64,000 bases of DNA from Candidatus Dormiibacterota bacterium. Lineage in GTDB: Bacteria; Chloroflexota; Dormibacteria; Dormibacterales; Dormibacteraceae. The DNA is taken from positions 372,001 to 436,000 of the forward strand of contig JAMXLM010000018.1 of the NCBI GenBank assembly GCA_024280995.1. Reading direction: 5' to 3'. The notes beneath the pieces were generated by a model. The model saw only the letters and a program-made list of their open reading frames with translations, had not been told where the DNA came from and made no database searches. Below are positions 10,443-18,662 of this stretch, in pieces. How positions within the stretch are numbered: position 1 is the stretch's first letter; the number at the start of each line of letters is the position of its first letter. The translations under genes and the position numbers were made by a program.

Positions 10443-11375
10443 ATGGGTCAGGCGAGCTCCCTCTCGGTGGCATCTCAAGCGCGCCCGGACACGGCCGCGC
10501 TGGCGGCAGGGCTGTTCACGGTCACGCTGTGGGGCTCGGCGTTCGTCGGCATACGCGCCGCGGGCATTGCTTTCTCACCAGGCTCGCTCGCGCTCGCCCG
10601 TCTGCTGGTCAGCTGCGTGATCCTCGGCGCGGTGGCGCTGATCCGGCGGGATCCGATTCCAGCCAGGCGCGACCTGGTCCAGATCGCGGTCTATGGGGTC
10701 CTGTGGCTTGCCGTCTACAGCACCGCTCTGAACGCCGCCGAGCGCATCGTCGATGCCGGGACGGCATCGCTGCTGGTCAACGTTGGACCGGTGGTGGTCG
10801 CCGTCCTCGCGGGCCTATTCCTCAACGAAGGCTTTCCGAGACGCCTGTTTGCGGGAAGCGCCATCGCCTTCGTGGGCTGCGCGCTCATCGGCTTTGCGAC
10901 CACCCAGACTCGCAGCGGCGCGTGGGTCGGCATAGCCCTCCTCGCCGTCGCCGTCCTCGCCTACTCGACTGCCATCGTCGTGCAGAAGCCGGTGCTGGCT
11001 CGCGTGCCGCCGTTCCAGGTGACGTTTATCGGTGTCGTCGCCGCGACGATCGCGTGTCTGCCGTTCGCTCCCTCGCTCTATGCGGAGCTGCCGAGGGCGA
11101 GCTCGAGCGCCGTCGCATGGACCGTCTACCTGGGCGCGTTTCCGACGGCGATCGGCTTTGCGACCTGGGCATTCGCACTTGGCCGCACCAGGGCCGGCCA
11201 GCTTGGGACGCTCACGTACCTCGCGCCGCTGGTCGCGGTCTTGCTGGGATGGGTCGTGCTCGGTGAGAAGCCACCCTTCCTCGCGCTCGCGGGAGGCGCG
11301 CTCGCGTTGGTAGGCGTGTACTGGGCACGTCGCGCGCCGGCTGCTAATCGCTCACGCGAGGATCGGCCACACTGA
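10443..11375 (+). CDS. EamA/DMT family transporter
   Basis: 310 aa from ATG 10443 (TTG 10434 is an alternative). Ten hydrophobic segments in two halves of five, each half beginning with an EamA-type helix; TLWGSAFVGIRAAG near the N-terminus and AVLLGWVVLGEKP near the C-terminus are typical. Predicted inner-membrane exporter of a metabolite or amino acid; substrate unknown. Its 3' end overlaps the convergent cysS gene by 32 bp. Confidence 0.88.
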   Translation: MGQASSLSVASQARPDTAALAAGLFTVTLWGSAFVGIRAAGIAFSPGSLALARLLVSCVILGAVALIRRDPIPARRDLVQIAVYGVLWLAVYSTALNAAERIVDAGTASLLVNVGPVVVAVLAGLFLNEGFPRRLFAGSAIAFVGCALIGFATTQTRSGAWVGIALLAVAVLAYSTAIVVQKPVLARVPPFQVTFIGVVAATIACLPFAPSLYAELPRASSSAVAWTVYLGAFPTAIGFATWAFALGRTRAGQLGTLTYLAPLVAVLLGWVVLGEKPPFLALAGGALALVGVYWARRAPAANRSREDRPH

Positions 11376-12711
11376 CGCCCATCGCCTTCAGCCGATCGCG
11401 CAGAGCGTCGGCGGTGGCGAAGTCCTTAGCCGCGCGAGCCCTCTCCCGCTGAGCGAGCAGCTCGGCCGCACCGACCGGCAGCTCATGCGGGCGGCCACCG
11501 CGTTCGAGGTCCAGCCCCAAAACACGGTCCCATGCGAGCAACGTCGCCGCCTTGTCCGCCGGCGCGACGTTTGACCTCGACAGCTCCGCCACCAGCGCCA
11601 TCGCCGCGGGCAGGTCGAGGTCGTCGGCGAGCGAAGCCCGAAACCGTCCGTCCCACTCCTCGCTGACCGCACCCTGCTCCGACGACCACTCGGCGACGCG
11701 CTCGCGAAGCTGGCGCAGGGCCCGGTCCGCGCCGGCCAGCCCGTCGGTGCTGAAGTTCAGCTGCGTCCGGTACTTCGCCTGCAGGGCGAGGTAGCGGAAA
11801 GCGAGCGGGTCGAATCCCTGGTCCTCGAGCTCGGTGATCCGGAAGAAGTTGCCGGCCGACTTCGCCATCCGCGACCCGGCGAGCATCAGCATGCCTCCAT
11901 GCATCCAGATGCTTACGACGGGATGGCCGGCTATCGACTCCGACTGGGCGATCTCCGACTCGTGGTGCGGGAACACGTTGTCGGCGCCGCCGGTGTGGAT
12001 GTCGAACCTGTCGCCGAAGATCGACATGGACATCGCAGAGCACTCGATGTGCCAGCCGGGGAACCCAGGGCCCCACGGGCTGTCCCACACCTGCGCGCGG
12101 TGCTCGCCCGCCCCTTTCCATAGCGTGAAGTCGGCCGGATGGCGCTTGCGCGGGTCGGGCGCCTCGCGGTGGCCCGCCATCAGCTTGTCGACCGTGTTGC
12201 GAGAGAGCTTGCCGTAGCTGGGAAACGTCGAGATGTCGAAGTAGACGTTGCCGTCGGCGACGTATGCGTTCCCCTGCGCGACGAGCTGCCCGATGAGCTC
12301 GATCATCCGTGGGATGTATTCGGTCGCTCGCGGATACCGCGCCGCCGGCCGGATGTTGATCTTCCGGATGTCGTCGAGGAAGGCGTCGGTGTACGCGGCC
12401 GCTATCTCTTCGGTCGACTTGTTCTCGAGCCGCGCCGTCACGAGCATCTTGTCCTCGCCCCTCTCGAAGGTGTCGTCGGTGAGATGACCGACGTCGGTGA
12501 CGTTCATCACCTGCTCGGTGTGGTAGCCGAGGTACTCGAGGCTGCGCCGCAAGAGGTCGGGGAACATGAAGGTGCGCAGATTGCCGACGTGCGCGTACCG
12601 GTAGACGGTCGGACCGCATGAGTAGATGCGGACGACGCCGTCCTCCAGCGGCCTCAGCTCCTCTTTCCGCCGCGTGAGGGTGTTGTAGAGGCGCACCGTG
12701 GGCAGGTTCAC
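11344..12711 (-). CDS. cysS: Cysteinyl-tRNA synthetase
   Basis: 455 aa from GTG 12709-12711; the longer open frame would run through the divergent gene and is rejected. Class I synthetase: IYSCGPTVYRYAHVGN (zinc Cys and HIGH-like HVGN), WHIECSAMS (zinc Cys), HHESEIAQSE (zinc His/Glu), and RMAKSAGN in place of the usual KMSKS. The C-terminal DALR-type region with RARAAKDFATADALRD is present. Charges tRNA-Cys in the cytoplasm. MshC, the mycothiol ligase relative, is shorter, so CysS is preferred. Starts 23 bp from the divergent MoeA-like gene. Confidence 0.9.
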   Translation of the reverse strand: MNLPTVRLYNTLTRRKEELRPLEDGVVRIYSCGPTVYRYAHVGNLRTFMFPDLLRRSLEYLGYHTEQVMNVTDVGHLTDDTFERGEDKMLVTARLENKSTEEIAAAYTDAFLDDIRKINIRPAARYPRATEYIPRMIELIGQLVAQGNAYVADGNVYFDISTFPSYGKLSRNTVDKLMAGHREAPDPRKRHPADFTLWKGAGEHRAQVWDSPWGPGFPGWHIECSAMSMSIFGDRFDIHTGGADNVFPHHESEIAQSESIAGHPVVSIWMHGGMLMLAGSRMAKSAGNFFRITELEDQGFDPLAFRYLALQAKYRTQLNFSTDGLAGADRALRQLRERVAEWSSEQGAVSEEWDGRFRASLADDLDLPAAMALVAELSRSNVAPADKAATLLAWDRVLGLDLERGGRPHELPVGAAELLAQRERARAAKDFATADALRDRLKAMGVSVADPRVSD

Positions 12712-12734
12712 TCGCTCTCTATGCTCGCATTCAG

Positions 12735-13727
12735 ATGAAAGCCGTTCGACTGGCCGGCGCTTCCGCGACCACACAACAGATAAAAGGACGCGTACTCGTC
12801 CACGATCTCGGGCCTGACCTGCGCAAGGGCGCCATCCTCGAGGAGAAGGACCTGGGGAGGGTCCGCCAGAGCGGCGAGGTTCACCTCGTCGAGCTCGAGC
12901 CCGGTGATGTGCACGAGGACGCCGCCGCACGGCGCCTGGCCGCCACCCTCGCCGGACCAGGGCTGGAGCCGGAGGCGCCGGTGCAGAGCCAGGTCCGCCT
13001 GGTAGCCCGCCGCCGCGGCCTCTTCCGCGTCAACGGTGAGCTGGTCGACGCGATCAACTCGCTGGGCCAGATCTCGGTGTTCACTCTGATGGACGGCCAG
13101 GCGGTGGCCGAGGGCGAGGAGGTGGCGGGGTGCAAGGTGACGCCGGTCGCAGTGGCCGGCCACCTGATCGAGCGCGCGGAGCGTCTGAGTCGTGAAGCCG
13201 GGCCGGTGATCGAGCTTCTTCCCTTCAAGCCGCTCAAGACCTTCGTCGTCGCCACCGAGCGGCTCAAGCCGAAGGCGCGTGATCTGTTCCGCGCCGCGGT
13301 GACAGCCAAGCTTGGCTGGTACGGGGCCGAGGTGATGGCAGTCCGGGAGGTGCCACGAACGGGCGACGCGGTCGCGGAGGCGTACCGCGAAGCGCTGTCC
13401 AGCGGCGCCCGCCTCGTGCTGTTTGCCGGCGCGTCCGCAATCGATCCGCTCGATCCTGCGTACGCCGAGCTTCCGAGCGCGGGAGGCGAGCTGCTGCAGC
13501 TGGGCGCGCCGATGCACCCGGGCAGCATGCTGTGGCTGGGGCGCCTCGGGAGCGCGGCCGTGGTCGGCGTGGCGTCGTGCGCAGGGTTCGGCCGCAACAG
13601 CTCGCTCGATCTGCTGCTGCCCTTCGTGTTCGCGTACGGGCGAGCGGATGCCGGTGACCTTCTTCGACTCGGGCACGGCGGGCTGATCGAGTCCGCGGCC
13701 GGCCGGCGCTTCCCTCCTTACTCCTGA
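12735..13727 (+). CDS. MoeA/MoaB-like molybdopterin-binding domain protein
   Basis: 330 aa, ATG 12735. The middle and C-terminal part resembles the MoCF (molybdopterin-binding) fold: a segment with LFRAAVTAKLGWYGAEVMAVREVPRTGDAVAEAYREAL, GARLVLFAGASAIDPLDP, and GAPMHPGSMLWLGRLGSAAVVGVASCAG, which parallels the MoeA GTPMKPG loop. An N-terminal ~150 residues replaces the usual MoeA domains. Probably involved in molybdenum-cofactor handling or used by a molybdoenzyme accessory route; no other Mo genes are nearby. Stop overlaps the convergent DUF309 gene by 10 bp. Confidence 0.65.
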   Translation: MKAVRLAGASATTQQIKGRVLVHDLGPDLRKGAILEEKDLGRVRQSGEVHLVELEPGDVHEDAAARRLAATLAGPGLEPEAPVQSQVRLVARRRGLFRVNGELVDAINSLGQISVFTLMDGQAVAEGEEVAGCKVTPVAVAGHLIERAERLSREAGPVIELLPFKPLKTFVVATERLKPKARDLFRAAVTAKLGWYGAEVMAVREVPRTGDAVAEAYREALSSGARLVLFAGASAIDPLDPAYAELPSAGGELLQLGAPMHPGSMLWLGRLGSAAVVGVASCAGFGRNSSLDLLLPFVFAYGRADAGDLLRLGHGGLIESAAGRRFPPYS

Positions 13728-14110
13728 ACGATCTGAGGCATCACCAGGTCAGGCCACTCGTCGCGCTGGATCGCCAGCAGAAATCCCTGAACCGATTCGA
13801 CCAGGGGCGCGAGGCGGATCCCGCGATGGGCGGGCAGATACGGCCGAATGTAGTCCGTCCCGCTGCGCCATTTGTTGACCGCGCCGCGCCGGTTGTGCCG
13901 CCTGTAGTGCAGGCAGCCGGCGGCAACCTGGATCAATCCCTTGTAGAAGCCGGAGTCCGGTCCCTTGCGGTCCGGAGTCCATTCCGCCTCCCACACCTCG
14001 TGGGCTTCCCAATAGTGGCCGCTGTTGAAGAGGTCGACGCCCCGCAATAATCGCGGCGTGGCAGACGCGCGATCCGAGTACTCACGGGTCAACCTCTCGT
14101 CCGACCCCAT
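13718..14110 (-). CDS. DUF309 family protein
   Basis: 130 aa. Carries the DUF309 signature GVDLFNSGHYWEAHEVWEAEW with later GFYKGLIQVAAG and HYRRHN, a small all-helical fold whose function is not known. ATG at 14108-14110; this start lies 53 bp inside the divergent HD-hydrolase gene, so the two 5' ends overlap on opposite strands. No later convincing start precedes the motif. Confidence 0.85.
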   Translation of the reverse strand: MGSDERLTREYSDRASATPRLLRGVDLFNSGHYWEAHEVWEAEWTPDRKGPDSGFYKGLIQVAAGCLHYRRHNRRGAVNKWRSGTDYIRPYLPAHRGIRLAPLVESVQGFLLAIQRDEWPDLVMPQIVQE

Positions 14111-15440
14111 CTACAGATACCTTCGCATCACGAAGGGCGGACCCGGGGGCGTGGCCGGGCGGGCGGCGGAGCAGGACATCGTCGACGCCGCGTGGCTGCA
14201 GCGGTTGCGGCGCATCCACCAGCTGCAGAGCGCGTGGTGGGTTTTCGCCACCGCCGAGCACTCGCGCTTCCAGCACGCGCTTGGCGCGATGCACCTCGCC
14301 GGGGTGTGGGCGCGCCACCTCTACCCATCGCTCGAGGCTTCGTGTCGGGAGGTTCCATCTGCGCAGCTGGTCGAGGAGACGATGCGCATCGCGGGTCTTC
14401 TGCACGACGTCGGCCATGGGCCGTTCGGCCATTTCTTCGACGAGAACTATCTCGACACATGGCGGATCGACCACGAGGTTGTGGGGCGCGCGCTGATCAC
14501 CGGTCCGCTCGCCGGCGCGATAGGAGAGCTGGGCGCTTCACCGACCGACGACTTCGACGAGGGCGAATCGATCGACCCTCGCTGGGTCGCGTTCCTGATC
14601 TCTTCCGAGGAGCTCGCGGGCTTCGAGCCGCCACCCTGGCTCGCCGTCCTGCGCCCCGCGCTGGTCGGCGCGTACTCGGCCGACAACATGGACTACGTCC
14701 CTCGCGACTCTTATATATGCGGCGTGTCGGCCGGGCCGGTCGACGTGCAGCGCATCGTCCATTACTCGTACGTCTCCGAGCGCGGCCTGACCCTGCACGC
14801 CCACGGCGCCGAGGCGCTCTACATGTTCCTGAACGCCCGCCTCTACCTCTATTCGCAGGTCTACTTCCACCGCACGGTGCGCCGGATCGACCTGCAGATG
14901 CGGGAGGTGTTCCGGCCGACCCTCGAGCTCCTGCTTGGCGGCAATCCGCTCGAGCGGCTCGATCGGTTCCAGGAGCTGACGGAGTGGTCGCTTCTAACGG
15001 AGGTCGACCGCTGGCGGCAGGCTAAAGATGGCCACAGGCGCGAGCTGGGCGAGGCCTGGGCGGCGATTGTCGCCAGGAAGCTGAAATGGCGGCTGATCTA
15101 CCAGGGCAGCATGGAGGCGCGCGACATCCCGACCGGCGCGCTGACGATGACGAGGGAGCAGTTCGCCGGCCAGATCCGGGAGCGCCTGCCGGATCGACTT
15201 CGCGACATCGTCTTCGAGGTCGATGTGGCGGCGGAGGAGTCGCGCGCCTTCAATCCGATGACCGAGACCGCGGACATCCTGTTCTACGAGCCGCTGGAGG
15301 ATCGCTACCGGCAGAGCCGGGTCATCGACCTCTTTCGCCGGCTGCCGGTCCGGATGGCGCTGTTCCGCATCTTCGCCCACGACGAGACACATCGCAGGGA
15401 GCTGATCAATGCCGCCAACGAGGTCCTACATCCACTATAG
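14058..15440 (+). CDS. HD-domain phosphohydrolase (COG1078-like)
   Basis: 460 aa from GTG 14058, six bases after an AATAAT box. HD superfamily metal ligands: HSRFQHALGAMHLAG (first His), LLHDVGHGPFGHFFDENY (HD pair and following His), and ADNMDYVPRDS (distal Asp). The length and motif order match the YdhJ/SAMHD1-like group that removes triphosphate from (d)NTPs. Substrate cannot be read from the sequence. Divergent from the DUF309 gene. Confidence 0.82.
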   Translation: MADARSEYSRVNLSSDPIYRYLRITKGGPGGVAGRAAEQDIVDAAWLQRLRRIHQLQSAWWVFATAEHSRFQHALGAMHLAGVWARHLYPSLEASCREVPSAQLVEETMRIAGLLHDVGHGPFGHFFDENYLDTWRIDHEVVGRALITGPLAGAIGELGASPTDDFDEGESIDPRWVAFLISSEELAGFEPPPWLAVLRPALVGAYSADNMDYVPRDSYICGVSAGPVDVQRIVHYSYVSERGLTLHAHGAEALYMFLNARLYLYSQVYFHRTVRRIDLQMREVFRPTLELLLGGNPLERLDRFQELTEWSLLTEVDRWRQAKDGHRRELGEAWAAIVARKLKWRLIYQGSMEARDIPTGALTMTREQFAGQIRERLPDRLRDIVFEVDVAAEESRAFNPMTETADILFYEPLEDRYRQSRVIDLFRRLPVRMALFRIFAHDETHRRELINAANEVLHPL

Positions 15441-15445
15441 TTCCC

Positions 15446-15463
15446 TATATTCAATATGGAGGG
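15446..15463 (+). promoter_or_regulatory. Cupin promoter, palindrome and RBS
   Basis: TATATT at 15446-15451 could be the -10 box. It overlaps the palindrome ATATT-C-AATAT (15447-15457), a candidate TetR operator, and is followed at once by the strong Shine-Dalgarno GGAGGG (15458-15463) for the cupin start at 15472. The DNA here is AT-rich against a GC-rich background. Confidence 0.5.
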
Positions 15464-15471
15464 CTAAAGCG

Positions 15472-16047
15472 ATGGCGTTCACCAGGCAGGTTCTGGACGA
15501 GGGCGACGAGCAGATCGAGTTTCTGGCCACGGCGGCGGACACAAAGGGTGAGCTGATCAGGTGCCGGCTGACAGTCGAGCCGAAACGTCCGGGCCCGCCG
15601 GAGCACAGCCACCCGGCGCAGGAGGAGATCTTCCGGGTGGAACGTGGTCGCCTGGGCTACAAGCTCGGCACTGAAACACATGAGGCGGGGCCGGGAGAGG
15701 TCGCCGTCGTGCCGCCTGGCACGAACCACACCTTCTGGAACGCGGGCACCGAGCCGATGGTGGTCGTCACCGACGTCCGGCCGGCGTTGCGCTCCGAGGA
15801 CTTCATCGAGACGATTCACGTGCTGATACGCGACGGCAGGCTGAATGCGGGCGGCAAGCGCGCGAACCCGGTGCTGATGGCGGTGGTCGCACGTGAATTC
15901 CGAGACGAGTGGCGGCTCACCAACCTTTCGCCGGTCGCGCGAGCCCTCATGCCGGTCCTCGCCTTCTTCGGCCGGCGAACCGGCCTTCGTGGACACTATC
16001 GGGCGGATGGCAAAGCAGCTTCGCGAGCGGCCGCGGCGCGCGTATAG
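15472..16047 (+). CDS. Cupin-domain protein
   Basis: 191 aa from ATG 15472, which has GGAGGG nine bases upstream. A single cupin barrel at residues ~30-105: PPEHSHPAQEEIFRVERG (His, His, Glu of metal motif 1), then PPGTNHTFWNAG (His of motif 2). The C-terminal ~80 residues include a helical, partly hydrophobic segment (ARALMPVLAFFGRRTG). Reaction unknown. The TetR gene overlaps its end by 41 bp, so the two are probably co-transcribed and the cupin may be the TetR target. Confidence 0.8.
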   Translation: MAFTRQVLDEGDEQIEFLATAADTKGELIRCRLTVEPKRPGPPEHSHPAQEEIFRVERGRLGYKLGTETHEAGPGEVAVVPPGTNHTFWNAGTEPMVVVTDVRPALRSEDFIETIHVLIRDGRLNAGGKRANPVLMAVVAREFRDEWRLTNLSPVARALMPVLAFFGRRTGLRGHYRADGKAASRAAAARV

Positions 16048-16642
16048 CTCGCCTGTCCGGCAGGCCCAGGCCGACGCGACCCGACGGGCCATCCTGGCCG
16101 GCGCACGCGAGGTCTTCACCGCGTCCGGTTATGCCTCCGCCACGGTGGAGGCCGTAGCCGCGGCGGCCGGAGTTTCCGCGCCCACCGTTTACGCGGTTTT
16201 CGGCTCCAAGGCGGCGGTCCTTTCGGCGGTGGTCGCCGACGGCGGCAGCGACCGGGACATCAGGGAGCTTGCCGAGCGAGCGCTGGGTGAGCTCGAGCCT
16301 CGCGCCCGGCTGGCCGCGGCGGCGAAAGTCGTGCGCACGATCATGCAGCGCGAGCGACCGATCCTCGACCTGCTGGAGCAGGCCGGGACCTCGAGCCCCG
16401 ATCTCATCAAAGCCGCCCGCCAGGTCCACCGCCAGCAGCGTGAAGCCCTCGGCCGGGTGCTTCGGCCTCTGTCCGAGCGCAGAGCGCTGCGGCCCGGCCT
16501 CGACCTGCCGGAGGCGATCGCCACGTTCAGCTTCCTGGCGAGCCCAGAGTCGTACAGCCTGCTGGTCGGGGAGCTAGGTTGGTCAGGCGCGCGATGGGAG
16601 CGCTGGCTGGCCGACTCCGCGGCTCGACTCTTGCTTGGCTAG
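16007..16642 (+). CDS. TetR/AcrR family transcriptional regulator
   Basis: 211 aa from ATG 16007. N-terminal helix-turn-helix at residues ~20-65: ATRRAILAGAREVFTASGYASATVEAVAAAAGVSAPTVYAVFGSK is a textbook TetR domain, followed by a helical ligand-binding part. Overlaps the cupin gene by 41 bp. Probably represses the cupin-tetR unit; the 11-bp palindrome at 15447-15457 is the best operator candidate. Its stop overlaps the convergent fmdB-like stop. Confidence 0.88.
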   Translation: MAKQLRERPRRAYSSPVRQAQADATRRAILAGAREVFTASGYASATVEAVAAAAGVSAPTVYAVFGSKAAVLSAVVADGGSDRDIRELAERALGELEPRARLAAAAKVVRTIMQRERPILDLLEQAGTSSPDLIKAARQVHRQQREALGRVLRPLSERRALRPGLDLPEAIATFSFLASPESYSLLVGELGWSGARWERWLADSAARLLLG

Positions 16643-16878
16643 AAGTCGTCGTCCCCGCCGCCGAAGTCATCGTCGCCGCCGCCACCATGGAAGTCGTCGT
16701 CTCCTCCAAAGTCGCCTGTATCGCTCTCGCCCGAGCTGACGGTGGCGAAGGTCGAGACCAGGCGCTTCAGCGCGTGCTTGCCGCAGTGCGGGCAATCCGG
16801 GTCAGGCGACGAGTAGCTGCCCAGCAGGGCCGATGACCGCTTGCCGCACTCCTCGCACCGGTATTCATAAATCGGCAT
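16639..16878 (-). CDS. FmdB-type zinc ribbon protein
   Basis: 79 aa from ATG 16876-16878. MPIYEYRCEECGKRS is the FmdB-family N-terminus; CEECG and CPHCG give a four-cysteine zinc ribbon. The tail is acidic and Gly-rich, with DDDF repeated at the end (GGDDDFHGG, GDDDFGGGDDDF). Many such small proteins are annotated as FmdB regulators without a proven role. Repeat R2 begins 29 bp upstream of its start. Confidence 0.82.
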   Translation of the reverse strand: MPIYEYRCEECGKRSSALLGSYSSPDPDCPHCGKHALKRLVSTFATVSSGESDTGDFGGDDDFHGGGGDDDFGGGDDDF

Positions 16879-16906
16879 CAAGAAGAGTATGCCCGGAGAT
16901 CCTCGT

Positions 16907-17039
16907 CGGATCTTCGGCGACCACGCAACCGATCTGCGTTGTTGCGACCTCCGCTCCTCGCTCACGCATCAACGGATGCGCTCGCTCCGGTGCTCGGCCG
17001 CGCCTAGCATCTCGGTCGCCTGGATCGCCGAATCTCTCG
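16907..17039 (+). repeat. Dispersed element copy R2 (133 bp)
   Basis: Ends CGGATCTTCGGCG (16907-16919) and CGCCGAATCTCTCG (17026-17039). Centre carries CGCATC-AACG-GATGCG, a hairpin shared with R4. It fills the space between two divergent starts: 29 bp from fmdB-like and 39 bp from the threonine dehydratase gene. Confidence 0.85.
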
Positions 17040-17077
17040 ACGAGGCCTCCGAGCCTACTCTTCCTAGGATTATCCGA

Positions 17078-17989
17078 GTGGTCCCGATCGAGCGCATCCG
17101 CGCGGCCGCCGAGCGCGCGCGCCCTCATGTCGTCCGGACCCCGCTGCTTCCGGTGGAGGGCGCGGTGCTCAAGGCCGAGTGCCTGCAGCCGACCGGCAGC
17201 TTCAAGGTCCGCGGTTTCTTCGCCGCGGCGCTCGCGCTCCCGCACCACCAGCTGAAGCGCGGCCTCATCACGGTCAGCGCGGGCAACGCCGCCCAGGCCT
17301 GCGCGTACGTCGCGCGCGAGCTGGGTGTCCCATGCCGCGTGGTCATGTTCGACACGGCGCCCGCGATCAAGGTCGACGGGGTCAAGCGATGGGGCGCGAC
17401 GCCGATCCCGATGCCTCGTGACGAGCTGTTCAAATGGATGGAGACCGAGGGCTGGCTGAAGGAGCCCGAGACGTTCCTCCACCCGTTCAACGACGACGAG
17501 CTGCAGGCGGGTCACGGCGGTCTCGGCCTGGAGCTCCTGGAGGACGTGCCGGACCTTGGCCGGGTCCTCGTCCCCGTCGGCGGCGGCGGACTGGTCACCG
17601 GCGTGGCGTCGGCGTTGAAGGGGGTCAAGCCCGACATCGAGGTCGTCGGAGTTCAGTCCGACGGCTACGCGATGTGGTCGAAGGTCTTCGAGTCCGGCGG
17701 GCCTGTGGCGATGAAGGTCGAGACCATCGCCGACGGCACGACAGCGCCGTTCGACGCGAAGATGATGGTGCTGCTCGAGGAGGTGGTGGACCGCTGGCTG
17801 ATCGTTCCTGAGCCGCGCCTCAAGGCGGCGATTCCCGAGCTGGCCGCGAAGGCGAAAGTCGTCGCCGAAGGCGCTGGTGCGCTCGCCTACGCGGCGCTCG
17901 AGCAGCTGCCGCCAGGACCGCCGACGGTCGCCATCGTCAGCGGAGGCAACATCGACCCGAAGCTTCTCGGCTCGCTCCTCAGTAACTGA
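17078..17989 (+). CDS. Threonine/serine dehydratase-like PLP enzyme
   Basis: 303 aa from GTG 17078, seven bases after TAGGAT, so probably leaderless; the frame stays open upstream only because of repeat R2. Fold type II PLP enzyme: PTGSFKVRGF holds the Schiff-base Lys, SAGNAAQACAYVAR the substrate loop, VPVGGGGL the phosphate-binding glycine loop, and IVSGGNIDP near the end. No C-terminal ACT regulatory domain. Expected to deaminate threonine or serine to the 2-oxo acid; serine racemase is an alternative. A threonine aldolase is encoded just downstream on the other strand. Confidence 0.82.
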   Translation: MVPIERIRAAAERARPHVVRTPLLPVEGAVLKAECLQPTGSFKVRGFFAAALALPHHQLKRGLITVSAGNAAQACAYVARELGVPCRVVMFDTAPAIKVDGVKRWGATPIPMPRDELFKWMETEGWLKEPETFLHPFNDDELQAGHGGLGLELLEDVPDLGRVLVPVGGGGLVTGVASALKGVKPDIEVVGVQSDGYAMWSKVFESGGPVAMKVETIADGTTAPFDAKMMVLLEEVVDRWLIVPEPRLKAAIPELAAKAKVVAEGAGALAYAALEQLPPGPPTVAIVSGGNIDPKLLGSLLSN

Positions 17990-18662
17990 CTCGTTTCATC
18001 GCCCACGGCCCGCGCTTGATGAGGGCGATGAGCATCCAGACGAAGAGGGCCGCTCCCGGGATCCCGGTGAAGAAAGAGACCAGGTACATCGTTGTCGGGA
18101 CAGTCAAGCCCTGGAAGCCCACGACCCGGCCGCCTGTGAAGACGTAGACGAGGTCCGCAGGAAGCAGCAGCGCGGAAATGCCCAGCAGCACGAGGACCAC
18201 ATAGAACATCCAGGTCCAGCGCTTCAAGGCGCCGACGACGATGACGGCGAAAATGGCTACGTAAACCACAGCCGTGAACCACAGGCTGATCGACGTGATG
18301 TTGCTCATCATGTCGGTGAACCCTGGCGGCGGCGGTGTCACGTTGGGATTGAGCTGCTCCTGGCGCTGAAAGCTCTGGTTCATGATCTGCGACATCATCC
18401 CGCCCATCCAGAAGGGCGTCGACAGGATGTATGCGGCCGACCACACGTACCAGGCCGTTACCGCGTACTGCAGTGGGCGCGTCCACGAGGTCGGCTGGCG
18501 AGCGGTTCCCATCGCGTAGCTCGGCGCCGCGATGTACGGCTGGCCCTCCATCGGCACCCATGCGGTGCCGTTCCATCGGTGACGGCCGTCCGCGGACAGC
18601 GTGCTGACCCAGCTTTGCCCGTCCCAGTAGTACATCCCGTCAGGCGAGACGCGCGAGCTCAT
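17979..18662 (-). CDS. Membrane protein with two W-x-G modules (DUF2510-like)
   Basis: 227 aa from ATG 18660-18662, overlapping the threonine aldolase stop as ATGA. The N-terminus has SPDGMYYWDGQSWV and then SADGRHRWNGTAWVP, two short Trp-rich modules of the kind found ahead of membrane domains in actinobacterial and related proteins. Four hydrophobic segments follow (about residues 60-80, 115-135, 145-165, 185-215). Function unknown. Overlaps the convergent dehydratase gene by 11 bp. Confidence 0.65.
   Translation of the reverse strand: MSSRVSPDGMYYWDGQSWVSTLSADGRHRWNGTAWVPMEGQPYIAAPSYAMGTARQPTSWTRPLQYAVTAWYVWSAAYILSTPFWMGGMMSQIMNQSFQRQEQLNPNVTPPPPGFTDMMSNITSISLWFTAVVYVAIFAVIVVGALKRWTWMFYVVLVLLGISALLLPADLVYVFTGGRVVGFQGLTVPTTMYLVSFFTGIPGAALFVWMLIALIKRGPWAMKRVSY

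Noticed and set aside
12712..12930. N-terminal extension of cysS into the divergent gene
   Set aside because: Arg/Pro-rich residues unlike CysRS; the family start matches GTG 12711.
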